Shown piece by piece: positions 1 to 8,853 of a stretch of 64,000 bases of DNA (positions within the stretch are counted from its first letter, which is position 1; the number at the start of each line of letters is the position of its first letter). Below the pieces are notes generated by a model. That model saw only the letters and a list, made by a program, of their open reading frames with translations, made no database searches and had not been told where the DNA came from. The translations under genes were made by a program, and so were the position numbers. The stretch lies in the NCBI GenBank assembly GCA_050949745.1, contig JBMNGF010000015.1, positions 92,433 to 156,432 of the forward strand, written 5' to 3'. Source of the stretch: Syntrophaceticus sp050949745. GTDB taxonomy: Bacteria > Bacillota > DSM-12270 > Thermacetogeniales > Thermacetogeniaceae.

Positions 1-341
1 TTGGCGTACATCTCCTTGGTTACCCAGGCGATGTTATTTGTCTGGACACGGATTCCATTCCCCTCTGAAGCCATAGTGACGTATGCAGAAGAATAAGCTG
101 TGGTTCCTAGCTGTTTTTCCGGTACCAGACCTGTAAGATACTCTCTCATCTCCTGGTTGGTAACCGTGATAACCCGGACATCCTGTTCATCAACACCGAA
201 ATAGTTCAGTATTTCCTCTTTCTGCTGCTGTGTAAGGTTTGCCCCCAGGCTGACTACTTCCTGGGCACTTGCCGCAGCTGCAAGCGGTAAAACTGTCATC
301 AATAATCCTACCATTAGTAGCAGGGATATAGACTTTTTCAT
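1..341 (-). CDS. DUF1002 family secreted protein, partial (runs off the left edge)
   Basis: The first 113 codons are visible; the 3' part lies outside the window. The gene starts at ATG 341-339 behind a GAGGAG ribosome binding site. The product opens with a lysine-containing signal peptide (MKKSISLLLMVGLLMTV..LAAAASA) and then reads QEVVSLGANLTQQQKEEILNYFGV, a stretch around VRVITVTNQEMREYLTGLVPE, and SSAYVTMASEGNGI. This layout (LGA-LT-QQ, ITVTN, YL-GLVP, SSAY, GIRV) matches my knowledge of the DUF1002 family of exported Firmicute proteins, whose function is unknown. The protein should be secreted or surface held. No operon partner is visible. Confidence 0.8.
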   Translation of the reverse strand, partial: MKKSISLLLMVGLLMTVLPLAAAASAQEVVSLGANLTQQQKEEILNYFGVDEQDVRVITVTNQEMREYLTGLVPEKQLGTTAYSSAYVTMASEGNGIRVQTNNIAWVTKEMYA

Positions 342-816
342 TAATAAATCACTCCTCTATAGGTAAATAAAAGTTAATGGACCTGGGTAATATATACGTG
401 ATCCGTCTAGCGACCACCTCCAATATTTATTTCCTTTCATCATAGCCAATTACCTGTAAAATTTCAACAAGTGGCAAGGGTGGCAAGGGGACGTTTCGTT
501 TGCCACATGGTGACAGGGGCGGCAGTCTGTGTGAAAATCATTTTGACCTTTTTTCATCTCCTCACGTACGGCCAGATTCCGGTTGTTTTTAGGGATATGG
601 GGCACCAATTACCTGCTATTTCACCAGCAATGTTCCCCCATTTTTGGCCGTTGAACTGGTGATTTGGGGGGTTGTTGCAGAGGCTGGTGGCCTTTTGTCA
701 CATCACTTTTTATAGGTGCCTGGCAATTTTCTGTGGTACAAAAGATACGGCACATATTACCAAAGGGTACCCGATACTCTTTAACAGAAAATACCTTTAT
801 AAGGATGAGTTTATTG
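342..816. other. Intergenic stretch with a palindromic repeat, no gene seen
   Basis: About 475 bases without a convincing gene. Short open frames have no ribosome binding site and cross the repeat at 480-506. The DUF1002 promoter should lie at 360-420 on the minus strand. A duplicated GTGGCAAGGG starts at 471 and 480. Confidence 0.6.
480..506. repeat. Variable-arm palindromic repeat (GTGGCA/TGCCAC arms)
   Basis: Arms GTGGCA and TGCCAC enclose AGGGGACGTTTCGTT. The same arms and core recur at 27105-27131, 43104-43138 and 63984-end. It belongs to the family with constant GGGGACGGTT-like core described in the findings. Confidence 0.8.
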
Positions 817-2022
817 ATGAAGACAGCTATTTTCTTAGGGGCAGGGGCCTCCAGTGAGGATGGTGCTCCTCTTCAGAGTGAGATCTTTAATAAGTATTTT
901 ACAGGGCTGAGGAAGGATGGGTATCCACGAGGGGAGGATGAGGAGAGGGCGTTGATAAAGTATTTCCAAAAGATGTTTGGCATCGATGTTACTGCCTGTG
1001 ATTCGTCTACGATATTTCCGACATTTGAAGAGGCGATGGGAATTTTGGATTTGGCAGTTATTCGGAATGAAATTTATAAAGGCTTTACAAATCAGGAAAC
1101 TCGCTCTCTGAGGGAATACCTGGTCAAGCTGATGACTCGTGTGATTGGAGATGAGTTGGGAGAGCCCTGGCAACCCGAAGAGCTCAACGACCTCAATGAA
1201 CCCGATGAATTCAATAAGCCCAACGATCCCAACAAATCCGAAGAACCCAACGAACCTAGCGAATCCCAAAAAACCCAAAAACTCAACAAGTCCCAAAAAC
1301 CCAACGAACCCAAATTGATCAAAGATCATCACAAGCAGCTTGTTCATAATTTGATGATGAAGGATAAGTTAAGAGAAACGGTTTTTGTCAGTACTAATTA
1401 TGATATCCTGATCGATAATGCTTTAGCTCTTCACTCAGAAGAGTTTGACCTGGACTATGGAATAGATTTTGTCAATGTGACAGATAGAAACACAGATATA
1501 AACACGGATAAGTATACGGGCAAAAAACGTTTGCAGCCTGAGCAATCAGTAAAACTCTACAAATTTCACGGCTCCCTCAATTGGCTGTACTGTCCCGCCT
1601 GTAACACGATCGAGCTCACCCCTTTTGAGGAAGCTGCTGCCCGCTCCACTATATGTCATCTCTGTGGTTCCGAGTTCTCCACTCTGATCGTTCCTCCTAC
1701 CTACTTCAAAAGCCTGACCAATGTGTATCTCGGAATGGTGTGGATTAAGGCAGAGTTAGCACTGAGAAAGGTACAGCACCTCATTTTCTGCGGCTATTCC
1801 TTTACAGATGTGGATATGCATATCAAGTATTTGATAAAGCGTGTCCAGAATTATCGTGAAAAAGATCTATTGATTACAGTTATCAATAATTATAATGGGA
1901 AAACAGATGAATCAAAGGAAGCAGAAAAGAACCGCTTCCAGAGGTTCCTGAGCAAGCGGGTTGATTATACCGACATCTGCTTCGGTGAGTTTGCCAGCGA
2001 TCCCCTGAGCTGTTGGAAGTAG
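817..2022 (+). CDS. SIR2-like NAD-binding protein with low-complexity insert and zinc-binding cysteines
   Basis: A 401-residue protein starting at ATG 817, with AAGGA about 11 bases upstream; an earlier in-frame ATG at 805 overlaps that site. The N-terminus reads MKTAIFLGAGASSEDGAP, the glycine-rich GAGAS nucleotide loop of SIR2-like (SIR2_2-type) domains. Other supporting motifs are VFVSTNYDILID, KFHGSLNWLYC and LIFCGYSFTDVDMHI, all usual in this superfamily. Two Cys pairs (CPAC and CHLC) near residues 255 and 285 look like a zinc ribbon. Residues about 118-168 form a repetitive Asn/Pro/Glu/Ser/Lys stretch that interrupts the fold. SIR2_2 proteins often act as NAD-consuming defence effectors, but this one stands alone, so function is inferred only from family. 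Confidence 0.75.
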   Translation: MKTAIFLGAGASSEDGAPLQSEIFNKYFTGLRKDGYPRGEDEERALIKYFQKMFGIDVTACDSSTIFPTFEEAMGILDLAVIRNEIYKGFTNQETRSLREYLVKLMTRVIGDELGEPWQPEELNDLNEPDEFNKPNDPNKSEEPNEPSESQKTQKLNKSQKPNEPKLIKDHHKQLVHNLMMKDKLRETVFVSTNYDILIDNALALHSEEFDLDYGIDFVNVTDRNTDINTDKYTGKKRLQPEQSVKLYKFHGSLNWLYCPACNTIELTPFEEAAARSTICHLCGSEFSTLIVPPTYFKSLTNVYLGMVWIKAELALRKVQHLIFCGYSFTDVDMHIKYLIKRVQNYREKDLLITVINNYNGKTDESKEAEKNRFQRFLSKRVDYTDICFGEFASDPLSCWK

Positions 2023-2031
2023 GGTAGAAAA

Positions 2032-2060
2032 CGTGACAGGGGAACGGCACTTTTGTCACG
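2032..2060. repeat. Variable-arm palindromic repeat (CGTGACA/TGTCACG arms)
   Basis: Arms CGTGACA and TGTCACG flank GGGGAACGGCACTTT. It lies 10 bases after the stop codon of the SIR2-like gene and may serve as its 3' hairpin. Confidence 0.8.
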
Positions 2061-2757
2061 CTTTTGTGGACAGGCTGCAGGTTCTCGATAGGCTCTTGAG
2101 TGGGGGCGGGGTGGTCGCGATTGGGCCCCTCGGCCCTTCACCAGAGTTCACCGGATGTTTCTGGCGATGGGCCGGACTTTGAACCTGGACCCATCAGAGG
2201 GACGGTTCTCGTGATGGACACGGATAGGGAGTCCAATAGATATTGTACCTGGAATTTGGCCCTGCATCCTAGGTGCTATGTCGGCACCAATAGAGAGCCC
2301 GATAGACTTTGTACCACGGCCCATCACCGGCCTGTATATTCGAATGAATAAACTGCATAAATGGTGCCAGGCACCCGAACTGGGAAACACTTGCCACATA
2401 GGCATTTTTCATCGCTGGTGCCAGGCACCAACAGGCACCCCATCAGCGACCGATTACCAGAACCGTTTCTGAGATGTAGTACTCGTGACTGGCTTCCCCC
2501 TGATGGACTGGAAGCATTCAGGATACCCCTTCCTCCAGATTACCCCAGGCTTTATACTGGGAACTATTGTGAGAGCATCGCAGCAATTGGCTACGACGGA
2601 GCTTGTACCACGACCCATCACCGGAACCGTCCCCCTGATGGCCCCCCTGTGCTATAATACTTATAAGAACTTATTTCGATTGTTTTAGAGCTTATTTTAC
2701 ATAAAAGGACAGAGCTGAATGCGTGAAGATCAAGTACGAAATGTTCTGTAAAATCGC
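2061..2757. repeat. Composite repeat block
   Basis: About 700 bases without a supported gene, built from modules that recur at 6390-6840 and 10640-10985. Recognisable parts are the palindromes at 2191-2217 and 2615-2641 (CCATCA/TGATGG arms, core with GGGACGGTT or its complement), a segment around TATATTCGAATGAATAAACT, and two copies of GGTGCCAGGCACC at 2363-2375 and 2417-2429. Apparent reading frames here are short and lack ribosome binding sites. Confidence 0.75.
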
Positions 2758-4055
2758 CCTCTGGTAAAAAATATTAGAATTGTCTAGCAGTATTTAGATG
2801 TGTCACTTTATTTACATGTTTTTGCTGTCTTTTCCACTGCCAGTATTCATCCATATCAAAGTACTTGCGGCCAGTGCTCCAGGTTTCATCCTGTTCCATA
2901 AGCAGCGCACCGATTAACCGTGCAGCAGAAGCATGGTTAGGAAAGATTCGAATAACCCGCTCTCTGCGGCGAATCTCTTCGTTCAAGCGCTCAATGCTGT
3001 TAGTAGTGCGTAGACGCTTGCGGTAGCGTTCAGGTAGTATGAGTACTGCTGTGGCGTCATCAAAGCCCTGTTCCAGGATATCAACCGCTTTAGGAGCCTG
3101 TGCTGCAAATGTATCAATCGTTGTGTGTAATAATGATCTGGCACTCTCCAAGTTAGGGGCCTCAAAAATAGACCGTAAGTGACCATGAAGATTGTTCTTC
3201 ATGCGTTTGGGACAGTTGTCTAGAATGTTGCGTGTAAAATGGGTCTGGCACCGCTGCCATGTGGCTCCTTGAAAACATCTGGCTACCGCATTAACAAGAC
3301 CACCATGGTTGTCGGAAGCCACAAAATCAACGCCTCTTAGGCCACGACCCTTTAACCAGGTAAAGAACTCAGACCAGCTTTCTTCTGTTTCACTGTTTCC
3401 GATTTTCATACCGAGGATTTCCCGGTAACCATCCTCGTTAACACCTATGGCAATAAGAGCGCTGTGAGGGCACACCCTGTTGTTTTCACGGATCTTGATG
3501 ACTATTGCATCCACGATTATGAAAGGGAATAGTGATCCTGAAAGTGGCCGCTCATTCCAGCCATTGACGATAGGGTCCAACCTCTTGCAGAGGGCAGAAA
3601 CAGTCGATGCAGAGAATGAAGTACCACAGAGTTCTTCAGTAATTGCAGCTACCTTACGGGTGGAAACGCCATTGATGACCATCTCCATCAAAGCCAGTAC
3701 AAGAGCTTGTTCGCTGCGCTGGTAGCGTTTGAAAAGGTCTGTGGAGAAGACCCCGTCCCGAATCTGGGGAATTCTTAATGTAATAGTACCCACCCTGGTA
3801 ATTAAGTTGCGTGTTTTGTAGCCATTACGGCGGCCACGACGTTCTTCAGTACGTTCATATCTCTCTGCATTGATCTGTTCTGTACGCTGTTGTTCTAGAA
3901 TCTGGTCTAGGATTTGTTTCAAGAGTTCTTTCATCCCTTCATCATTACTTGAAAGTAGATGATGCAAAATGTTCTTATTTACGGTAATCTTATATTGGGT
4001 CATCGTTTCTCCCTCCGGTAATTAATGGTTTGATTACTATCTAATTTACCAGAGG
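2758..4055 (-). mobile_element. IS256-family insertion sequence
   Basis: A single transposase gene is bounded by inverted repeats CCTCTGGTAAA (2758-2768) and TTTACCAGAGG (4045-4055), total about 1.3 kb. Flanking bases do not show a clear 8-9 bp target duplication. The element sits about 60 bases upstream of the selenoprotein gene, so it may have displaced that gene's promoter. Confidence 0.85.
2774..4003 (-). CDS. IS256-family DDE transposase
   Basis: A 409-residue mutator-type transposase of normal length. The DDE positions fall in IIVDAIVIKI (Asp), FVASDNHGGL (Asp) and TNSIERLNEEIRRR (Glu). An RRGRRNGY motif and the region ISTRK-like VSTRKVAAI match the family. The frame is intact, so the element may be active. 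Start ATG 4003 is preceded by GGAGGGAGA. Confidence 0.93.
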   Translation of the reverse strand: MTQYKITVNKNILHHLLSSNDEGMKELLKQILDQILEQQRTEQINAERYERTEERRGRRNGYKTRNLITRVGTITLRIPQIRDGVFSTDLFKRYQRSEQALVLALMEMVINGVSTRKVAAITEELCGTSFSASTVSALCKRLDPIVNGWNERPLSGSLFPFIIVDAIVIKIRENNRVCPHSALIAIGVNEDGYREILGMKIGNSETEESWSEFFTWLKGRGLRGVDFVASDNHGGLVNAVARCFQGATWQRCQTHFTRNILDNCPKRMKNNLHGHLRSIFEAPNLESARSLLHTTIDTFAAQAPKAVDILEQGFDDATAVLILPERYRKRLRTTNSIERLNEEIRRRERVIRIFPNHASAARLIGALLMEQDETWSTGRKYFDMDEYWQWKRQQKHVNKVTHLNTARQF

Positions 4056-4116
4056 AACGATGACCTGTTAAATTATCAGGCCCTTTTACAGAAGATATCA
4101 CACATGACTGCATTCT

Positions 4117-5877
4117 ATGTGGAAACTTAAAAAGCATAGATCAGTAGCATGGTTGTTGATCATGGTTTTCACAGTCTCAGTTTTTATGCTGAGCGGATGT
4201 GGGGGCGGAGCCACAGCAGAAGAAGCCAGCACCTGGACCCTTGTAAATCCTGAAGGGGTTCAAAAAGTTGAAGCTGTAGAGTTGAATGAACATCCCGAAA
4301 CTTTGGAAGGTAAAACAGTGGCTTTGCGCTGGAATGGCAAGGAAAATGGGGATCTGTTTTTGGATTCTGTAGCAGAGCAGCTGGAGAAGAATGTTAAGGA
4401 TGTAAATGTAATTAAATTATATGAAACAATGCCTGAAACAAATGATTATGGGCCATCTAAAATGGGTCCGGAAGTGATCGATGAAATAGCAGCATTAGAG
4501 CCAGATTTAATAATAGGAAGCCAAGCTGATTGAGGGTCCTGCTCAGCGCAGCTGGTAGTTGACCAGCTAAAATTCGAAAAAGCAGGTATCCCTACAGTAA
4601 CAATAGCAACAGGCGATTTCGTGGAGCTAGTAGAAGGAACTTCCTATGATAATGCAGGTGCTTTAATTAGTTATGTAGTTGTCGAGCATCCCATGGGTGG
4701 TATTGGTAAAGATGCCATAACTGAAAAAGCAGAGAAGGCATTTCCTGATATCCTTGAGGCAGCTACTAAATGGCAGCCTGAACAAGCAGATGCTGAAAAA
4801 ATAAAACAAGAAGAGTTTTATCCTGCAGAAACATTTGAGTTTGAAGGTACAACTAAAGAATTGAATAAAATGTTTATCGAAAAAGGTTGGTCTGCCGGTA
4901 TTCCGATCGTTCCTCCAACACCGGAAAAGGTAGAAGCGATGTTGGAAGGCACAACCCGTGCTGCTGATGAAGTTGTATGGGAAGTACCTCCACGCAAAGG
5001 TATGCTGACAGTGGAATTGGTAGCAACTTATGCTGTTATGGCCGGGTGTGAGCCTGAGTACATGCCTGTAATTCTAGGCATATTGGATGCAATGACAGAT
5101 CCTGAATTTAACTGGGCAGGTTTAACAGCGACAACTCACCCGAATGGTATCTTAGCAGTTGTAAATGGTCCAATAGCAGAAGAGATTGGGCTGGCCAGTG
5201 GGACAGGAGCAGCAGGTGGATTTTACCAGGCTAATGCATCGATTGGATACGCGGTAGCCTTAATAACCGATGTCGTCGGTGGCTCAAAACCACCAAAAGC
5301 TGACCTATCCAGCCAAGGTTGGTCTGGTAATATAATAGCAACAGTTGTAGCAGAAAATACAGAAGAGAGCCCATGGAATTCTTACAGTGAGGAAAAGGGC
5401 TATACAGATGAAGATAATATCGTAACTGTTTTCGCCGGTGGCCCACCTGTAAACATAGCTGACCACTCTAGTGTTGGTGTTGATGGTGTACTTAGGGCAT
5501 TTGCAGATTCTGTTACTTATGCTGGACAGAACACTGAGTGTGCAATAGACAATGATGTTGTTCTGCTGATGAATCCTGAGTTTGCCGGCCTCATCGCTGA
5601 AGCTGGCTATGATAAGGATCAATTTAAAGAGTGGCTGTGGGAGAATGCTCGCAAACCTGCCGGCGATTATCCGGATATGTGTGCTGATTGTGCTTCAGAA
5701 ACATTAGGAACCGATGTTGATGATGATACTCCAGTTCCTACTGTCAGTGAGCCAGAACACTATCAGATATTTGTTGTCGGTGGACAGGGTAAACACTCAC
5801 AGTATTGGCCTGGCTTTGCCCATTACGCATTTGGGCTGCAAGACAAGACTATAGTTATTGGTGAGATCAGTAAGTAG
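4117..5877 (+). CDS. UGSC-type selenoprotein lipoprotein (in-frame UGA at 4531-4533)
   Basis: Two open stretches, 4117-4530 and 4534-5877, are in the same frame and separated by one TGA, with no other stop before TAG 5875. Read through, they give 586 residues. Residues 1-27 are a lipoprotein signal (VFMLSGCGGG). The sequence around the TGA is GSQAD-U-GSCSAQLVVD with U at codon 139; U-G-S-C is a known selenocysteine redox motif of UGSC-family proteins, related to the selenocysteine sites of glycine/betaine reductase B components. The C-terminal half (GWSAGIPIVPPTPEKVEAML, YAVMAGCEPEYMPVIL, TTHPNGILAVVNGP, ENTEESPW) is the domain that usually follows. A SECIS-like hairpin lies just after the UGA. 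Exported, probably a membrane-tethered redox protein; substrate unknown. The ribosome binding site before 4117 is weak and IS256 lies just upstream. Confidence 0.85.
4550..4568 (+). promoter_or_regulatory. SECIS-like hairpin for UGA recoding
   Basis: AGCTGGT-AGTTG-ACCAGCT is a perfect 7-bp stem with a 5-base loop containing G and U. It starts 16 bases after the UGA at 4531-4533. Bacterial SECIS elements are small hairpins at about this distance with a G in the loop. Confidence 0.65.
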
Positions 5878-5908
5878 TAAATGGTCGGGATATTAAGGAA
5901 TAAGCAGC

Positions 5909-5936
5909 GGGATCAAGGGGATAATCTCTTGATCCC
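5909..5936 (+). terminator. Hairpin after the selenoprotein gene
   Basis: GGGATCAAG pairs with CTTGATCCC, followed by TTCTGCTCTTTTC. The T tract is interrupted, so termination is likely but incomplete, letting some transcript reach the rhodanese gene. Confidence 0.55.
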
Positions 5937-5985
5937 TTCTGCTCTTTTCAACGTGACCACTAAGTTCAGAAGGAGAATTAAGACT

Positions 5986-6384
5986 ATGAAAAGAAAATTT
6001 ACTGTGCTAATTACATGTTTACTATTGGCAGCATTAAGCTTGTTTGCATTCTCTTGCGCTGGCCAGGAGCAGCCATCCCCAGCTGCTGAATATACCGACC
6101 TTTCTGCAGAAGAAGCCAAGGCGAAAATAGATGAAGGAGAGGTTATTCTTGTAGATGTCCGCACACAAGAAGAATATGATGAAAAACACATCGATGGTGC
6201 TATTTTAATACCGAACGAAACAATCACAGATACCCAGCCAGAACAGCTCCCTGACAAAGATGCTGAAATATTAGTTTATTGTAAGAGCGGAAACAGGAGC
6301 AGTCAGGCTGCCGAAAAGCTAGCCGATATGGGGTACAGTAATGTACATAATATCCTCGGTGGTATTAGTGAGTGGCCTTATTAG
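5986..6384 (+). CDS. Rhodanese-domain lipoprotein
   Basis: A 132-residue protein; ATG 5986 is chosen because AGAAGGAG precedes it at the right distance. Residues 1-21 are a lipoprotein signal ending FAFSCAG. The rest is one rhodanese domain: EEAKAKIDEGEVILVDVRTQEEYDEKHI, a catalytic loop VYCKSGNRSSQAA with the active cysteine at C101, and LGGISEWPY at the end. Rhodaneses carry sulfur on that cysteine. It lies directly after the UGSC selenoprotein, also a lipoprotein, suggesting a shared extracytoplasmic sulfur or redox role (inference). Confidence 0.88.
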   Translation: MKRKFTVLITCLLLAALSLFAFSCAGQEQPSPAAEYTDLSAEEAKAKIDEGEVILVDVRTQEEYDEKHIDGAILIPNETITDTQPEQLPDKDAEILVYCKSGNRSSQAAEKLADMGYSNVHNILGGISEWPY

Positions 6385-6389
6385 AGTGA

Positions 6390-6840
6390 GATAGGGGTGG
6401 CGGCGTCAGAGGGACGGTTCTCGCGGTGGAGAGTCCGATAGACTTTGTACCACGGTCTATCCCCGGTCTGTATATTCGAATGAATAAACTGCATAAATGG
6501 TGCCAGGCACCCGGACTGGGAAACACTTGCCATATAGGCATTTTTCATTCCCGGTGCCAGGCACCATCACCAGCGGGCACCATTACCAGCGAACAATCAC
6601 TGGAACTGTTTCTCTGATGGACTTGATGTATTCAGCCCCCACCCTTCCCCCTCCGGATTACCCTGGGGCTTTGTACCGGGAACTATTGCGAAAGTATCGG
6701 AGTAATTAGTTTCGACGGAGCTTGTACCACGACCCATCACCAGAACCGTCCCCCTGATGGTCCCCTGATGGTCTTGGCCCCGTGATGGATGGGAAGGAAG
6801 CAAAAAGAACGTCCCCCTGCTTCCCCGATGGTCTTACCTG
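6390..6840. repeat. Composite repeat block (second copy)
   Basis: The modules of 2191-2660 recur in the same order with scattered differences: GAGGGACGGTTCTCG, the TATATTCGAATGAATAAACT segment, GGTGCCAGGCACC at 6503 and 6555, and the CCATCA/TGATGG palindrome at 6734-6760. No gene is supported in it. Confidence 0.75.
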
Positions 6841-6929
6841 GTACCCTTGACAAAATGTACAAGTTGTTTTACGCTTTATATAAAGAATGATAGATTTCCG
6901 GTAAATTAGACATAAACAAAAACCATAAA

Positions 6930-7025
6930 AAGCTCCGAGTTTGTTAGGCCTGTTTAACAAGGTCTGCAGACCGATAGGGTATATCGGGTAACTGATATGC
7001 CTCCCATTGTGGAAAGGAGACATAA
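6930..7025 (+). promoter_or_regulatory. Structured leader, possible molybdenum/tungsten-cofactor-type riboswitch
   Basis: The leader starts AAGCTCCGAG and contains a CCGATA-GGGTA-TATCGG hairpin (6971-6987) and a TGCCTCC..GGAAAGGAGACA element (6998-7022). It is followed directly by an intrinsic terminator and then by genes for a molybdopterin-domain-like lipoprotein and a metal/cofactor ABC transporter. The CTCCGAG start and CCTCCC..GGAAAGGAG end recall the Moco RNA motif, but I could not confirm the full consensus. The presence of an aptamer-plus-terminator layout is better supported than the ligand. Confidence 0.5.
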
Positions 7026-7044
7026 CATAAAATATGGGACTTCA

Positions 7045-7086
7045 GGCGGTTCTTCCAGCACTATGGGAGAACCGCCTTGTTTTATT
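7045..7086 (+). terminator. Intrinsic terminator in the leader of the lipoprotein/ABC operon
   Basis: GGCGGTTCTTCC pairs with GGGAGAACCGCC, followed by TTGTTTTATT. It lies 130 bases before the next gene and after the structured leader, the position expected for transcription attenuation. Confidence 0.8.
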
Positions 7087-7218
7087 AAACAGTTTTTTTG
7101 AAGTATCAAAGGGGGTGTTTGGGCGTCAGTTATACATATAATTTTTCATATGAATTAAGTGGTCTAGGTATTATGCTCGAGAGGTATTGTAAGAAATATT
7201 AACATGGGAGGGGTAGTT

Positions 7219-7734
7219 ATGAGAAAGAAACACTATCTAGTACCTATTTTGGGGTTAATGATGGCATTTCTACTGGTTGGTTGTGCAGGAAACGAGGAAC
7301 CTGCAGACACTACCTCCAACGGAGACTCACAGTCTGCTGAGACGAGCCAGACGGAAGAAGTGCAGGCATTACAGGTGTCAGTTGAGGGTAATGTTGAGAA
7401 TCCTTTGGATTTTAGTTTGAGTGATTTTGAGGGCCAGGAAGTTACCATAGAAGCGGAAAAGAAGAAGTGTGAGGAAACAGAAGCCGCACAGGAGTACACC
7501 GGCATACCATTATCTGTCATATTAAATGAAGCAACGCCGGCAGCAGAAAGCACCAAACTCACTGTTACCAGCTCTGATGGGTATGAGAAAAACTTTGTTT
7601 TAGAAAATGTCATGGCTGATGAATCACTAATTATCTCTGAACAAGATGGCAGTTTGCAGATAATTGCAGGTGATACAGAGAAATACGATGCATCATATTG
7701 GGTAAGTGATGTTGTGAAGATTACAGTCAGTTAA
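7219..7734 (+). CDS. Lipoprotein with molybdopterin-oxidoreductase-like (SUOX-type) domain
   Basis: 171 residues from ATG 7219, behind GGGAGGGG. The lipoprotein signal ends LLVGCAG, followed by a Ser/Thr/Glu-rich linker (about residues 22-50). The remaining domain carries LQVSVEGNVENPLDFSLSDF, EYTGIPLSVILNEA, TKLTVTSSDGYEKNFVLENV and YWVSDVVKITVS. This resembles the small relatives of the sulfite-oxidase molybdopterin fold found in Firmicutes, usually without the cofactor cysteine in the normal place. It is the first gene after the riboswitch-like leader and is followed 36 bases later by a transporter operon, so a role in binding a metal cofactor or its ligand outside the membrane is plausible. 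Function is unproven. Confidence 0.65.
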   Translation: MRKKHYLVPILGLMMAFLLVGCAGNEEPADTTSNGDSQSAETSQTEEVQALQVSVEGNVENPLDFSLSDFEGQEVTIEAEKKKCEETEAAQEYTGIPLSVILNEATPAAESTKLTVTSSDGYEKNFVLENVMADESLIISEQDGSLQIIAGDTEKYDASYWVSDVVKITVS

Positions 7735-7770
7735 TGGGGCTAAGATATTAATATTTAGGAGGGGGGAAGG

Positions 7771-8853
7771 TTGAGGATGTATAAAATTAAATCTAATAAA
7801 TGGCTGTTGTTAATGCTTTGTATTATCTGTTCATTTTGTTTGCTAACAGGCTGCGCAAATTCATCAGAAGAAGAGGCTAGTGCTGATACCAGAACTGTAA
7901 CTGATCAGGCTGGCAGGGAGGTTGTTATTCCTACTGAAGTTAATCGCATTGTAACAACCTGGAGGCCATGTACGTTTCTGGTCTTCGCTGTAGGTGGCCA
8001 AGAAAAGCTGGTCGGTGTGGATAATGGTTCAGTATCAACCCCATTCACGAAGGGGGTTTATCCGGAAATAGAAAATGTAGCTAAGGTGGGTGACAAAAAG
8101 AGCGGAATTAATATCGAAGAAGTTGTAGCGGCAGAGCCGGATGTTGTTTGTATTTGGGCGGAGGCTGCTAATGACGGTGTAATTGAACAGTTAGAAACAC
8201 AGGGGATACCTTGTCTGGTTATTGTTCCTGAATCTGCTGAAGATATGAAAGAGGCTGCTGCTTTATTGGGAGAAGTGCTCGGCACAACTGAGCAGGCCGA
8301 AAAAATCGTAGATTATTATGATGACACCATCGCTATGATTCAGGAAAGGTTGAAGGATGTTTCGGAAGAAGAAAGGACAAGGGTCTATCTGGCAGGAGCA
8401 CACGGGATACTTTCCAGCTGCGGCAGTGACTTTTATCAACATTTTTTAATCGAACAAGCAGGGGGAGTAAATGTGGCAGCTGAACTGCAGGGCGGATGGC
8501 AGAATGTGTCCCCTGAACAGTTGGTGGCATGGGATCCAGATGTGATCATAGCAGATCCTTATTGTAAGGAAAGCATGGAAGATATATTGAAGATGGATCC
8601 TGGGCTGGAGGTTCTGCAGGCGGTAAAGAATGATGAATTGTACAGCTTCCCGGAAATTGGCCAGTGGTCATTCCCTATTCCTCAGTCAGCGATGGGAATT
8701 TTGTGGTTGAGTAAAACCATCTACCCTGAGCAGTTTGAAGATATAGATTTTGAAGAAGAAGTCAACAGCTATTACAAAGATTTTTTTGGAGTAACCTATA
8801 CAGAGCTTGGGGGCAAGAATCTAGATGGGAGAGGAATTCCGGTTCAAGAATAA
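7771..8853 (+). CDS. ABC transporter substrate-binding lipoprotein, FecB/BtuF/MolB type
   Basis: 360 residues; TTG 7771 sits 8 bases after AGGAGGGG, with ATG 7777 an alternative. The signal ends CLLTGCAN. The body opens TRTVTDQAGREVVIPTEVNRIVTTW, the N-terminal lobe of cluster-8 (TroA-like) binding proteins, and contains NIEEVVAAEPDVVCIWAE and WQNVSPEQLVAWDPDVIIADPY. Such proteins bind iron-siderophores, cobalamin, haem or molybdate/tungstate. The neighbouring molybdopterin-domain-like lipoprotein and the leader point to a molybdenum/tungsten-related or cofactor substrate, but this is inference. It overlaps the permease gene by 29 bases. Confidence 0.88.
   Translation: MRMYKIKSNKWLLLMLCIICSFCLLTGCANSSEEEASADTRTVTDQAGREVVIPTEVNRIVTTWRPCTFLVFAVGGQEKLVGVDNGSVSTPFTKGVYPEIENVAKVGDKKSGINIEEVVAAEPDVVCIWAEAANDGVIEQLETQGIPCLVIVPESAEDMKEAAALLGEVLGTTEQAEKIVDYYDDTIAMIQERLKDVSEEERTRVYLAGAHGILSSCGSDFYQHFLIEQAGGVNVAAELQGGWQNVSPEQLVAWDPDVIIADPYCKESMEDILKMDPGLEVLQAVKNDELYSFPEIGQWSFPIPQSAMGILWLSKTIYPEQFEDIDFEEEVNSYYKDFFGVTYTELGGKNLDGRGIPVQE

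Noticed and set aside
835..1347. Minus-strand frame of 170 codons rich in Phe/Gly/Leu opposite the SIR2-like gene
   Set aside because: It is the mirror of the low-complexity patch; no ribosome binding site, and the plus-strand gene has recognisable domain motifs.
2100..2688. Several short frames on both strands in the first repeat block
   Set aside because: They recur with the repeats at other loci, lack ribosome binding sites and show no protein family features.
4117..4533. Separate short lipoprotein gene ending at TGA 4531
   Set aside because: The same frame continues without stop for 448 codons, and the D-U-GSC context with a hairpin favours selenocysteine.
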